64,000 nucleotides of DNA from Vibrio proteolyticus NBRC 13287 (GTDB lineage: Bacteria > Pseudomonadota > Gammaproteobacteria > Enterobacterales > Vibrionaceae), in the NCBI RefSeq assembly GCF_000467125.1, contig NZ_BATJ01000010.1, positions 1 through 64,000 of the forward strand. Direction: 5' to 3'. The first letter of the stretch is position 1. The number at the start of each line of letters is the position of its first letter. Position numbers and translations under genes: made by a program. The notes under the pieces are model-generated. The model saw only the letters and a list, made by a program, of their open reading frames with translations. It had not been told where the DNA came from and did not search any database. This document shows positions 46,932 to 56,265 of the stretch, in pieces.

Positions 46932-47669
46932 CTATTGACGCCAGAGGCAGTTACCACTCTTCGCTACGATGTCTAATCGCTGTTGATGTGCTTCCATTTC
47001 ATCGGCCGATGCACGTAGAACCTTTAGCGCTTTTCGGCCACTGCTGGCCCGTCGGATCGACTCACCGGCCCCGCCATCGCTGCTGCCGGCATTAAACTGG
47101 AGCGTCGTTTGACCGCCAGTCATCAGCAGATAAACATCCGCCAAAATTTCCGCATCGAGCAAGGCCCCGTGGAGCGTCCGGTGTGAATTATCAATGCCGT
47201 AACGGTCACACAAGACGTCGAGGTTGTTGCGTTTGCCCGGGAAGATCTTCTTCGCCATGGCCAACGTATCGGTCACCTTACAGAAATCATCTGTTTTACC
47301 GATGTCTGGACTCAACATACCGAACTCGTAATCCATAAAGCCCACGTCGAAGGGCGCATTATGGGCAACCAGTTCGGCGCCTTTGATAAACTCTAGAAAT
47401 TCATCGTGGATTGCCCGGTAGTCGGGCTTATCGACCAGAAACTCATCGGTAATACCGTGAACCTCAATCGCCTCCGGCTGGATTTCCCGATCCGGTTTAA
47501 TATAGACGTGAAAATGACGACCGGTCAGTTTGCGGTTGATGATCTCAACAGCACCGATTTCGATAATGCGGTGTCCCTGATAATGAGGGCCACCTTCGCG
47601 GTTCATACCTGTGGTTTCGGTATCGAGTACCACTATACGTCGCTGGCTGGAATTGTCGCTGGTATTCAT
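46932..47669 (-). CDS. dnaQ: DNA polymerase III epsilon subunit DnaQ
   Basis: 3'-5' proofreading exonuclease of the replicase. 245 residues. The exonuclease I motif is DTETTG (16-21), motif II is in LVAHNAPFDVGFMDYE and motif III in HRTLHGALLDAEILADVY. A C-terminal tail that binds the alpha subunit follows. Divergent from rnhA with 57 bases between the starts, the same pair as in E. coli. Ribosome site weak. Confidence 0.97.
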   Translation of the reverse strand: MNTSDNSSQRRIVVLDTETTGMNREGGPHYQGHRIIEIGAVEIINRKLTGRHFHVYIKPDREIQPEAIEVHGITDEFLVDKPDYRAIHDEFLEFIKGAELVAHNAPFDVGFMDYEFGMLSPDIGKTDDFCKVTDTLAMAKKIFPGKRNNLDVLCDRYGIDNSHRTLHGALLDAEILADVYLLMTGGQTTLQFNAGSSDGGAGESIRRASSGRKALKVLRASADEMEAHQQRLDIVAKSGNCLWRQ

Positions 47670-47726
47670 AACAAAATGTGTGTCAGACTATGCAAATAAT
47701 GTGCTTAAACCAAATAGTATCAAATC

Positions 47727-48191
47727 ATGACGAAACAGGTGGAAATTTTCACTGATGGTTCCTGTCTTGGCAACCCCGGCCCCGGCGGTTATGGCATTGT
47801 ATTACGCTACAAGCAGACCGAAAAAACTTTAGCCAAAGGCTACACACTGACCACCAATAACCGGATGGAAATGCTGGCCACTATTGTGGCACTGCGAACG
47901 TTAAAAGAGCCGTGCCACGTGATACTGACCACCGACAGCCAATATGTTCGTCAGGGGATCACGCAATGGATTCACAATTGGAAAAAACGCGGCTGGAAAA
48001 CCGCGGACAAAAAGCCGGTCAAAAATGCGGATTTGTGGCAGGAGCTCGATAAAGAAACTCAACGCCATCAGGTTGAGTGGCATTGGGTTAAAGGCCATGC
48101 CGGCCACCGCGAAAATGAAATCTGTGATGAACTAGCCCGAGCCGCCGCTGAAAACCCAACGGAAGAAGACACTGGCTACGTCCCTAGCTGA
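47727..48191 (+). CDS. rnhA: Ribonuclease HI
   Basis: Cuts RNA in RNA-DNA hybrids. 154 residues with the catalytic carboxylates D10 ([14 protein letters not shown]), E48 and D70 (TTDSQYV), and the basic handle ([18 protein letters not shown]). Its 3' end overlaps the converging yafS by 16 bases. No clear ribosome site is visible at the ATG, which could keep expression low. Confidence 0.97.
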   Translation: MTKQVEIFTDGSCLGNPGPGGYGIVLRYKQTEKTLAKGYTLTTNNRMEMLATIVALRTLKEPCHVILTTDSQYVRQGITQWIHNWKKRGWKTADKKPVKNADLWQELDKETQRHQVEWHWVKGHAGHRENEICDELARAAAENPTEEDTGYVPS

Positions 48192-48928
48192 TCCGATGAA
48201 TTCTGCCGTCTGAGCCGATAATTAACACTCACCGGTGACAGGCGGCGTTTAATGCGCCAGTGCGGTTTGATCGGTTTAAGCGGATACGTCCGTTTGCGTG
48301 CCACGATAAAATACAAACTACCAAACGGCGAAGCCCAATCACCAAACCCACCCTCCAGCCAGGTCCACATCGTGCGGTATTTTTGCATTGGAAACAACGC
48401 ATAGCAGTCACAATGGATCACCTGATAGTTGAGCAGCCCCAGCCAGTCTTTGATGCGATTGAGAGTAAACATCCGTCCACTCCACGGCAAATTATTCTTG
48501 CGCCATGGCATCAGACTCGCGAGCCCCGTCAGACTAAGCGGGTTAAATCCAGTCACAATCAGATAACCATCGTCTATCATCACCCGGTCTACTTCTCGTA
48601 AGATGCGGTGAGGATCATTACAGTAGTCCAACTGATGAGCCAGAATAGCAGCGTCAAAACTTTTTTCTAAAAAGGGCAAATCGTAACCATCGGCGATCAC
48701 ATTATGCAACGGGTTATGGATATCGAGATTTACTTGGTGTTGAATGTTACAATTACCGCTGGAAAGCTCACAGCTCAACCCGCCCAGTTTGAGCATATGG
48801 TAGCCAAACAATTTGGGGCACCACTCGTCCAAACGGGTTTGAATGGATTCACTCACCCATTGACCGTTCTTAAGCTGCGACCAAGAATGTGGCTTTTCTA
48901 GCTTTTTTTCACTGCGAGCTGGCTTCAT
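48176..48928 (-). CDS. yafS: SAM-dependent methyltransferase YafS-like
   Basis: 250 residues from the ATG at 48928 (CAGG upstream); the frame is open further but overlaps gloB's promoter region. A Rossmann-type methyltransferase: [20 protein letters not shown] and [20 protein letters not shown] are typical of class I enzymes of the Methyltransf_11 group, although the glycine loop is replaced by a less typical [11 protein letters not shown]. Position between gloB and rnhA equals that of E. coli yafS. Substrate unknown. Basic C-terminus. Confidence 0.85.
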   Translation of the reverse strand: MKPARSEKKLEKPHSWSQLKNGQWVSESIQTRLDEWCPKLFGYHMLKLGGLSCELSSGNCNIQHQVNLDIHNPLHNVIADGYDLPFLEKSFDAAILAHQLDYCNDPHRILREVDRVMIDDGYLIVTGFNPLSLTGLASLMPWRKNNLPWSGRMFTLNRIKDWLGLLNYQVIHCDCYALFPMQKYRTMWTWLEGGFGDWASPFGSLYFIVARKRTYPLKPIKPHWRIKRRLSPVSVNYRLRRQNSSDQLGT

Positions 48929-48968
48929 CAAATAACCTGTTTCACCCTGGGTGACTGGAGATTTAACA

Positions 48969-49727
48969 ATGTTACATATCAAAAGCATACCTGCATTTAA
49001 CGATAATTACATCTGGCTGATTCAAAATGATGATCAGCGGTGTGCAGTGGTCGATCCGGGTGAGGCGCAACCAGTGCTCGATTACCTCAAACAACATGAA
49101 CTACAGCTGGACGCCATTCTTATCACGCACCACCATCATGACCATATCGGTGGCGTACCAGACTTGGTTTATCACTTTCCAACCATTGACGTGGTTGGCC
49201 CCAAACAGGAACCAATCCCCACGCTGACTCACCCGGTGGAAGCAGGCGATCAAATCGAGCTGTTTGATGAGGTGTTTATGGTCTTAGGGTTGGAGGGGCA
49301 TACGCTCGGACATATCGGCTATGTCGGCGACGGCAAATTGTTCTGTGGCGATACGCTGTTCTCTGCCGGTTGCGGACGGGTTTTCGAAGGAACCATGGAG
49401 CAAATGTTCGCCTCACTGAACAAGCTGGCTGCGCTGCCGGAAGAAACCGAGGTCTACTGCGCCCATGAATACACGGCGGCCAATGTCGCCTTTGCTATGG
49501 CCGTTGAACCTGAAAATGATCAGTTGCGCCAGTACCGTGATGAAGTGATTCGCCTGCGTGCGCAAGACAAGCCCACGCTGCCAAGCACCATCCGCCGCGA
49601 AAAATGGATCAACCCGTTCCTGCGCTGCGATCAACCGGCGGTGATCAAGTCCGCTTCCAGTCGCACATCAAAAGCAGATCCAGTCGCCATTTTTACTGCG
49701 CTGCGTGAGTGGAAAAACGAATTTTAA
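48969..49727 (+). CDS. gloB: Hydroxyacylglutathione hydrolase GloB (glyoxalase II)
   Basis: Hydrolyses S-lactoylglutathione to lactate in methylglyoxal detoxification. 252 residues; metallo-beta-lactamase fold with the [10 protein letters not shown] metal motif (53-62), [13 protein letters not shown] and [12 protein letters not shown], and a C-terminal glutathione-binding part. The ATG at 48969 has GGAG eight bases upstream and opens the conserved [16 protein letters not shown]; the in-frame upstream start is rejected. Confidence 0.96.
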   Translation: MLHIKSIPAFNDNYIWLIQNDDQRCAVVDPGEAQPVLDYLKQHELQLDAILITHHHHDHIGGVPDLVYHFPTIDVVGPKQEPIPTLTHPVEAGDQIELFDEVFMVLGLEGHTLGHIGYVGDGKLFCGDTLFSAGCGRVFEGTMEQMFASLNKLAALPEETEVYCAHEYTAANVAFAMAVEPENDQLRQYRDEVIRLRAQDKPTLPSTIRREKWINPFLRCDQPAVIKSASSRTSKADPVAIFTALREWKNEF

Positions 49728-49737
49728 CGATTTGCTG

Positions 49738-49762
49738 CTTGCCACTTGACCAAAGTGGCAAG
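49738..49762 (+). terminator. Stem-loop between gloB and mltD
   Basis: CTTGCCACTT/AAGTGGCAAG perfect 10-bp stem with a 5-base loop, 11 bases past gloB. The following TATTATC is only weakly T-rich, so termination may be partial. Confidence 0.5.
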
Positions 49763-49797
49763 TATTATCAGCAGCCGTTCAAAAAAAGGGCTGTAGA

Positions 49798-51360
49798 ATG
49801 CGAGTAAAGTACAGTTGGGCGTTGGCTCTGCTCTTAGCAGGCTGTCAACTGACCCAGCAAACACAGACAGACACAACGAAAGACACGAATAAACCCATAA
49901 AACCGACGCCAGAATCGGTCACAAAAACTCCAGCAAGTGTCCCTTCAGATAAACCCCTAGTCACGATCACTCCTCAGGATCAACAAGATGTATGGCAACG
50001 AATTGCAATGCAACTTGAGATGCGCGTACCTGATGAACAGAAGGTCAATTATTACCGGACCTGGTATCTGAAACACCCGAACCACTTAAAAGTGGTGTCC
50101 GAGCGTGCGAAGCCGTTTCTGTACCTGATCACGACCAAAATTGAACAACGTAATATGCCAATGGAACTGGCGCTTTTGCCAGTAGTAGAAAGCTCATTTG
50201 ATGCATTTGCCTACTCGCATGGCAGCGCAGCCGGGCTTTGGCAGTTCGTTTCCGCCACGGGTAAAACCTATGGCCTGGAACAGAATTTCTGGTATGACGG
50301 ACGTCGGGATGTGGATGCCGCCACAGATGCCGCACTGGACTATCTTGAAGCCCTGAATAAACGTTTTGACGGAAACTGGGAACACGCCATTGCAGCGTAC
50401 AACAGTGGCGGCGGCCGGGTGTCCCGCGCCATTCGCAAGAATCAGAAGCTGGGCAAGCCGACGGATTTCTTCTCGCTGGATCTGCCGAAAGAGACCAGCA
50501 GCTACGTACCGAAATTGCTCGCGCTGGCAGACGTTATTGCTAATCAGAAAAAATACGGCATCGGTCTTCCAACTATCCCGAACAAACCTGTCGTACAACT
50601 GGTCGATCCAAAAGAACAACTCGATCTGGCCATTGCCGCGAACTACGCGGGTATTTCGGTCAAAGAACTGCAAAGCCTGAACCCAGCCTACAATCAGTGG
50701 GCCACTTCTCCGAACGGACCACAGCAGTTGCTGCTGCCGATCGATTCTGTGGCACACTTTACCGCAAACGTCAGCAAAAACCGCGGTAAAGGGATGAAAC
50801 TGGTGCATTATAAAGTGAAATCGGGTGATACTCTCAGTGTCCTGGCAAATCAATATAACACCACCAGCAAAGTGATTCGAAAGGCCAATAACCTGTCGAA
50901 TAACAATATTCGTATCGGTCAGTATCTGATGATCCCGACCTCGACCAAAGATGAACAGGCGTACACCCTAAGTGCAGCTAACCGCCTCAAGCAGACTCAG
51001 CAACGCAGCCGTGGCCAGTTTAAACTGACACACACGGTTAAATCCGGGGAAAGTCTGTGGTCCATCGCCAAAGCCAATAAGGTGTCTTCCGGCGCCTTGG
51101 CTAAATGGAATGGCATGGGCCCGAGAGACACGCTACGCGTAGGGCAAAAGCTGGTCATTTGGAAGAATGCCAGCGACGGCAAAATCATCCGTACGGTGTT
51201 CTACTCGGTGCGTTCCGGTGACACCCTCAGCGGCATCGCGAAGAAATTCAAAGTACGCAGTCAGGATGTCGTGAAGTGGAACGGTCTGAGTGCCGGTCGC
51301 TACCTGCAACCCGGACAGAAGCTTAAACTGTACGTGGATGTGACTAAGGTAAGTGTATGA
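49798..51360 (+). CDS. mltD: Membrane-bound lytic murein transglycosylase D
   Basis: Lipoprotein (LLAGC, Cys16) that cleaves peptidoglycan glycan strands. 520 residues: Ser/Thr/Pro-rich linker, SLT catalytic domain with E131 in PVVESSFDAFAYSHGSAAG, and AYNSGGGRV. Three LysM repeats follow (each starting KSGDTL, KSGESL or RSGDTL, at about 335-380, 404-447 and 467-510) that bind glycan. E. coli MltD has two. The start is the ATG at 49798. Its stop overlaps the next gene's start by four bases. Confidence 0.95.
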   Translation: MRVKYSWALALLLAGCQLTQQTQTDTTKDTNKPIKPTPESVTKTPASVPSDKPLVTITPQDQQDVWQRIAMQLEMRVPDEQKVNYYRTWYLKHPNHLKVVSERAKPFLYLITTKIEQRNMPMELALLPVVESSFDAFAYSHGSAAGLWQFVSATGKTYGLEQNFWYDGRRDVDAATDAALDYLEALNKRFDGNWEHAIAAYNSGGGRVSRAIRKNQKLGKPTDFFSLDLPKETSSYVPKLLALADVIANQKKYGIGLPTIPNKPVVQLVDPKEQLDLAIAANYAGISVKELQSLNPAYNQWATSPNGPQQLLLPIDSVAHFTANVSKNRGKGMKLVHYKVKSGDTLSVLANQYNTTSKVIRKANNLSNNNIRIGQYLMIPTSTKDEQAYTLSAANRLKQTQQRSRGQFKLTHTVKSGESLWSIAKANKVSSGALAKWNGMGPRDTLRVGQKLVIWKNASDGKIIRTVFYSVRSGDTLSGIAKKFKVRSQDVVKWNGLSAGRYLQPGQKLKLYVDVTKVSV

Positions 51361-52043
51361 CCCCGTCAAGTAATCCGTTGATCATGTTGGTGGATATTTT
51401 CCGCTCCCCATCGGCAGCGTTTGTCGCGCTTTATCAAAGAGGAATGTGGGGATGGCAACCGTATATCGTCTTACTGCTGACCCCTTTCCTGTTCTGGGGC
51501 GCGTATTTTGATATCGTCGATTTTGCCTGGCTGAAAGCCGCTCTGACGCAGCAGTTACCCAACGTCGACCCCAGCCAGTTGGAGCTACTGGATAAAAACA
51601 CCCTGATGGCGAGTGAAATCATCAGTGATGTGTTTGGCCGCACCCTGACCATCGCCATGCTGGCGCTGTGGTTTAACCTTGCGACCAAAGCCAGCCAGCA
51701 TCAACACGGATATTGGCGCTGGTTTGCTGCCAGTGCTGTTATCACGTTCCCGGCAGTACTTGGTGATTTGGCCAGCTACGTCAGCGTCCTGCTAAAACAC
51801 GGCCAGGTAATGTCATACGCGGCGGATCTCAACAGCCTGAACGGGTTGATTAAACTGCCTCTGACCAGTGACTGGGCCCAGTTTGCCAGTGCATTTCCAC
51901 TGCTCTTACCCTGGTACATCGCGCTGGGGTATGCCGCCGTCGGAACCTGGACCGAGTTCGAGCGCGGTCAGGCTCTGGTGATTGCTACGCTGCCGTGGTT
52001 GGCATTTTATCTCATCTGGGCGTTGTATATTGTTCTGTTTTAA
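51357..52043 (+). CDS. Yip1-family integral membrane protein
   Basis: 228 residues with about five hydrophobic segments (WQPYIVLLLTPFLFWGAYF, LTIAMLALWFNL, WRWFAASAVITFPAVLGDL, and two near the C-terminus). The N-terminal LVDIFRSPSAAF and FDIVDF pattern match the bacterial YIP1 family. Function unknown. Its ATG overlaps the stop of mltD (ATGA), so translation is coupled, and its stop overlaps the converging yafD by four bases. Confidence 0.82.
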   Translation: MTPSSNPLIMLVDIFRSPSAAFVALYQRGMWGWQPYIVLLLTPFLFWGAYFDIVDFAWLKAALTQQLPNVDPSQLELLDKNTLMASEIISDVFGRTLTIAMLALWFNLATKASQHQHGYWRWFAASAVITFPAVLGDLASYVSVLLKHGQVMSYAADLNSLNGLIKLPLTSDWAQFASAFPLLLPWYIALGYAAVGTWTEFERGQALVIATLPWLAFYLIWALYIVLF

Positions 52044-52882
52044 AGACTGAACTGAACCATCAGCGGATTGTGATCAGAGGCGTCAGTTGAAGGCGCCTCT
52101 GCTTTTTCAAACTTCAGCCCTTTATAGAACACGTGATCGAGCGGCAGACCATTAATGAACTGCTTGCGGTGATCCGGTAAATAGCTCACTTCATGTACCC
52201 CAATCATCTCCAGTGTGTTTCGCATCACCTGCAGACGCTCTTTACTCCAGCTGTTGAAGTCTCCAGCAATGATCACAGGCCCCGGATGCTGCATCAGCGC
52301 CTCAGTCAGTGTGTTCAGTTGGCGTCGATACTCTTTAGTACCATAGGTAAAGTTAACCGCATGGATGTTAACGACGGCTAACTGCGCACCATTCGATAGC
52401 TGGTATGTGGCGTATAACGCCGATTTGGGTAAACGAATCCAGGGTTCCAATTCAGTGTACGCGCAGGCTTCCACCGGCAACTGCGGCGCCAGGTTCAACA
52501 CTCCCGCCGTCTTATCAAACGCTTTAAATGCGTCGACCTGATTGCCGTTCCACTTGCCCTGATTGATCCAGGCTTTTAGCTCATCGCCCATGCTGGCTTC
52601 TTGCAACAGCACCAGTTGTTTATCGGCAGAAAATTTGTTCAATGCCCGGCGCCAGTTGGAGCGGTTCTGTTTGTAGATGTTCCATACCAGAATATTCAGC
52701 CGACCATTGTCATCAATGGCAACAGGCGCAGGGTTGTCATAGCAGCGCAACGCCAGCTCAACATCACTGTTGGTAATGGTAGACAATTGAGGCTGTTCCG
52801 GAAGGGAAAATACGACCTGATAACCGATCGTCATGCCGGCCGCGACCACGGCCGGTACACCAAATAATAGCTTTTTCTTCAT
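52040..52882 (-). CDS. yafD: Endonuclease/exonuclease/phosphatase family protein YafD
   Basis: 280 residues. An N-terminal hydrophobic segment (about 4-25) anchors or exports the protein. The EEP fold shows NILVWNIYKQNRSNW (Asn), LLQEASM (Glu), VIIAGDFNSWS (Asp-x-Asn), LDHVFY and SDHNPL (Asp-His), all catalytic positions of the DNase I-like family. Substrate unknown. E. coli yafD lies in the same neighbourhood (mltD, gloB, rnhA). No strong ribosome site before the ATG at 52882. Confidence 0.88.
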   Translation of the reverse strand: MKKKLLFGVPAVVAAGMTIGYQVVFSLPEQPQLSTITNSDVELALRCYDNPAPVAIDDNGRLNILVWNIYKQNRSNWRRALNKFSADKQLVLLQEASMGDELKAWINQGKWNGNQVDAFKAFDKTAGVLNLAPQLPVEACAYTELEPWIRLPKSALYATYQLSNGAQLAVVNIHAVNFTYGTKEYRRQLNTLTEALMQHPGPVIIAGDFNSWSKERLQVMRNTLEMIGVHEVSYLPDHRKQFINGLPLDHVFYKGLKFEKAEAPSTDASDHNPLMVQFSL

Positions 52883-52953
52883 ATAGGGAGTCTTACCAAT
52901 AACCAGTCACCATCAAGCTGGGTTGGCTGGTGTTAACATCGCTGGCCTTGGTA

Positions 52954-52978
52954 GAAAAAAGAGCCTTGCGGCTCTTTG
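52954..52978 (-). terminator. Terminator of glnB
   Basis: AAGAGCC/GGCTCTT stem with TTGC loop, then TTTTTTC on the minus strand, just past the glnB stop. Confidence 0.88.
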
Positions 52979-52989
52979 GTAAAATCTGT

Positions 52990-53337
<348 letters not shown>

Positions 53338-53387
53338 TTAAACTTTGTTATTTTGGCTATTATCTGTTAGCTGACAACAACAATCAA

Positions 53388-53417
53388 TAAAAAGCCCAAG
53401 CATCAGCCCGGGCTTTT
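53388..53417 (-). terminator. Terminator of the cytochrome c gene
   Basis: AAGCCC and GGGCTT pair across an 11-14 base loop, with inner pairs possible; TTTTTATT follows on the minus strand. It lies 23 bases past the stop. Confidence 0.75.
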
Positions 53418-53439
53418 CTCGACGATTGCACTGCAAAAA

Positions 53440-53754
53440 TTATTTCAGGCTGGCGAAGTACGCAGCCACGTTTTCGATGTCTTCATCACTGAGCATCGCA
53501 GCCTGAGCTTGCATCACTGCCGCCAGACCGCCAGTACGTTCTTTATTTTTGTAGGCTTTAATCGAACTGACTAAGTATTGCTCACTTTGTCCCTTCAGGT
53601 TCGGATACCCCGGGATCACCGCAATACCATCCGCACCGTGACACGCAGCGCATACGGCCGCTTTCGCTTTCCCTGCTTCAATATCACCAGCAGCCATGGC
53701 CTGAGAGGCCAACAAACTCATTCCAAGCACCATTCCTAGAGCGACTTTATTCAT
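53440..53754 (-). CDS. Periplasmic cytochrome c (class I, c553/c4-like monohaem)
   Basis: 104 residues: Sec signal ([20 protein letters not shown], cleavage AMA), one haem c site CAACH (about 35-39), and a C-terminal Met axial ligand likely in [16 protein letters not shown]. The short size and the [19 protein letters not shown] start are typical of small soluble electron carriers in vibrios; the specific partner is not known. The gene is single and between terminators. Start: ATG at 53754 after AAGGAA. Confidence 0.9.
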   Translation of the reverse strand: MNKVALGMVLGMSLLASQAMAAGDIEAGKAKAAVCAACHGADGIAVIPGYPNLKGQSEQYLVSSIKAYKNKERTGGLAAVMQAQAAMLSDEDIENVAAYFASLK

Positions 53755-53819
53755 TGCTTTTCCTTATGTAATCGTGGTTTTTATGCGTTTTTATTGTACG
53801 ATTTTGACACAAAAACGGT

Positions 53820-55133
53820 TTACTTGTCCCAAATCAGTTCACAATCTTGACCTTTAAATGCCCGGTCGACAAACACACCGGCCACACAAACGACCTGCTC
53901 CTGATACATCAGGATCGGCGTACGCCGTCTCAGCCAACTGGGCACTCCGTACTCCTGAAACAGTTTTTTCAGCTTCCGACTGTGGGAGCGCCCTGCCGGG
54001 TGCGCACTGAGCCCTGTTGGATCAAACGTCACCCAGAACTGACTCGGGTCGCAATGCGACAAGTTGAGATGCCCCTGGCCTTCGGTATGTATTATTCTTA
54101 ACTGGCCCAGCCCTTGCGGTAAGCTTAAAGGCTGATCTGGTAAGATTGGATGTTGCCAACCAGACACATCGGCACAATGGGCCACCAGATATAAATGCCC
54201 GGCGAAACGACGAACTTCAACTTGGTCGATCTTGAGGCGTGGATTCGCATCCTGCTGTGCACACGCGACTTCCGACCAGATCAGCGCCAGATGAGCGTGG
54301 CCCGGCATACGTTGCTGGTGCACGGCGAACCACATCCGGAGAAGGCGGTTACGCATCACCGTACTGCATTCATCCAATGCAGAGATACTCAAGCTGTCGT
54401 CCTTCGCGCTGACCATCTGATACTTGTCGGCAAGCAATTCATCCAGCAACGCTTCCTGCTCTGCACACAAACGGGCGCTGCGCTGCACCGAGCGGCGAAA
54501 AACTGGCCAACGCTCCGTTAGTTGTGGCGTCAGTTGATGGCGAATAAAATTACGTTCAAAGCGGGTATCCTGATTGCTCTCATCCTCCACCCATTCCAAC
54601 GATTCACTCAGGGCCAGAGCTTCGATCTGCTCACGAGTGACCTCCAGTAGCGGGCGAATCAACATGCCTTCACCAAAAGATGACACTGGCGCCATGCAAG
54701 CCAGCCCTTTCGGCCCACTGCCGCGCTTCAATGCCAGCAGAAAGGTCTCAACCTGATCATCGGCATGTTGTCCCGTCAACAGTAAATCGCCAGGGCAAAT
54801 ATGGCGGTGCAGCGCCTGATAGCGTCCGTCGCGGGCAATCTGCTCCAAACTCTCCCCGCCCTGACGCGCCAGTGTAATTCGCTCAACCACCAGTGCAATC
54901 CCGCTTTCCTCACACCAGTGCGCACACTGACTGGCCCAGTCGTCGGCATTGAGACTGAGTCCGTGATGCACGTGAACCGCCACGCATGGCACCTGATACT
55001 CTCGCCCATAACGCGCAGCCAGCGCCAACAACACTCGAGAGTCAACACCACCGCTTAGCCCCACCACAAGGCGTGATGAAGGCTGGCAGTAGGGCGTAAC
55101 GGCAGCGCAAAAACGCGGATAAATATCTAGCAT
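53820..55133 (-). CDS. tilS: tRNA(Ile)-lysidine synthase TilS
   Basis: Converts C34 to lysidine in tRNA-Ile(CAU), needed to read AUA. 437 residues; N-terminal ATP pyrophosphatase domain with the PP-loop SGGVDS (27-32), then the TilS substrate-binding region and a C-terminal domain (LSAHPAGRSHSRKLKKLFQE). It lies next to accA, as in E. coli. No clear ribosome site upstream of the ATG. Confidence 0.95.
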   Translation of the reverse strand: MLDIYPRFCAAVTPYCQPSSRLVVGLSGGVDSRVLLALAARYGREYQVPCVAVHVHHGLSLNADDWASQCAHWCEESGIALVVERITLARQGGESLEQIARDGRYQALHRHICPGDLLLTGQHADDQVETFLLALKRGSGPKGLACMAPVSSFGEGMLIRPLLEVTREQIEALALSESLEWVEDESNQDTRFERNFIRHQLTPQLTERWPVFRRSVQRSARLCAEQEALLDELLADKYQMVSAKDDSLSISALDECSTVMRNRLLRMWFAVHQQRMPGHAHLALIWSEVACAQQDANPRLKIDQVEVRRFAGHLYLVAHCADVSGWQHPILPDQPLSLPQGLGQLRIIHTEGQGHLNLSHCDPSQFWVTFDPTGLSAHPAGRSHSRKLKKLFQEYGVPSWLRRRTPILMYQEQVVCVAGVFVDRAFKGQDCELIWDK

Positions 55134-55213
55134 GGGGCTTGAGGGTCAGACAAACGATGAGTGCCATCTTACAACGCCAGTAACGGCTTGTCGCGCGCGG
55201 GTTCCTGAGAAAT

Positions 55214-55243
55214 AAAGAAGGCCGGCAGAAGCCGACCTTTCAT
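55214..55243 (-). terminator. Terminator of accA
   Basis: GGTCGGC/GCCGGCC-type stem with TTCT loop and one G-U or mismatch pair, then TTCTTTATTTC on the minus strand; 17 bases past the accA stop. Confidence 0.6.
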
Positions 55244-55259
55244 GAAACCAAACCAATTA

Positions 55260-56219
55260 TCAGCAGTAACCGTAGTTCATCAGACGCTGGTAGCGGCGCT
55301 CACGCAGCGAGTCCTGATCCAGCTGCTCCAGATCTTCCAACTGACGCAGCAGAGTGGCTTTCATGTTGGCCGCCATTTGTGCATGATCGCGATGTGCACC
55401 GCCGAGTGGCTCTTCGATGATTTCGTCGATCAATTCCAGCTCTTTCAGACGCGGCGCAATCAGCCCCATGGCTTCTGCTGCCTGAGGTGCTTTGTCAGAA
55501 TCACGCCACAGAATCGACGCACAGCCTTCTGGTGAAATCACAGCATAAGTTGAGTATTGCAGCATGTTGACGTAATCACCGACACCGATCGCCAAAGCAC
55601 CACCAGAACCGCCTTCACCCACGACGTTACAGATAACCGGCACTTTCAGGCCTGCCATCACTTTCAAGTTGGTCGCGATCGCTTCTGACTGACCACGCTC
55701 TTCCGCACCGACACCCGGGTAAGCACCCGCCGTATCAATAAACGTGATGATTGGCATACCGAAACGCTCTGCGGTTTCCATTAAACGCAACGCTTTACGG
55801 TAACCTTCCGGTTTTGGCATGCCGAAGTTACGTTTCACTTTCTCACGCGTTTCACGGCCTTTTTGATGACCGATGATCATCACCGGACGGCCATCCAAAC
55901 GAGCGACACCACCCACAATCGCTTTATCGTCAGCGTACGCACGATCACCAGCCAGTTCATCAAACTCGGTAAATACATGCTCAATGTAATCCAGTGTATA
56001 CGGACGCAGCGGGTGACGGGCCAGTTGAGCGGTTTCCCAGGCACCCAAGTCACTGAAGATTTTTTTCTTCAGCTCCAGGCTTTTCTTTTCCAGTTGCTGG
56101 ATTTCTTTCTCCAGATCGACGCCTGACTCACCACCGTGACGAGAAACATCACGAAGTGCTTCGATTTTGGCTTCAAGTTCGGCAATAGGTTTTTCAAATT
56201 CCAAAAAATTTAGGCTCAT
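55260..56219 (-). CDS. accA: Acetyl-CoA carboxylase carboxyltransferase subunit alpha
   Basis: Forms, with AccD, the carboxyltransferase that makes malonyl-CoA. 319 residues: helical N-terminus ([20 protein letters not shown]) then the carboxyltransferase fold with [60 protein letters not shown] and [15 protein letters not shown]. The ATG at 56219 has AAGGA upstream. It follows dnaE by 46 bases, so it is probably in the lpxD-accA string. Confidence 0.98.
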   Translation of the reverse strand: MSLNFLEFEKPIAELEAKIEALRDVSRHGGESGVDLEKEIQQLEKKSLELKKKIFSDLGAWETAQLARHPLRPYTLDYIEHVFTEFDELAGDRAYADDKAIVGGVARLDGRPVMIIGHQKGRETREKVKRNFGMPKPEGYRKALRLMETAERFGMPIITFIDTAGAYPGVGAEERGQSEAIATNLKVMAGLKVPVICNVVGEGGSGGALAIGVGDYVNMLQYSTYAVISPEGCASILWRDSDKAPQAAEAMGLIAPRLKELELIDEIIEEPLGGAHRDHAQMAANMKATLLRQLEDLEQLDQDSLRERRYQRLMNYGYC

Positions 56220-56265
56220 CTAGGGATCCTTTTCTACTCGACTCTTTCTGCTTCAGAATCGAATT

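Noticed and set aside
50194..50853. 219-residue frame on the minus strand
   Set aside because: Complement of the mltD catalytic and LysM region; no family features.
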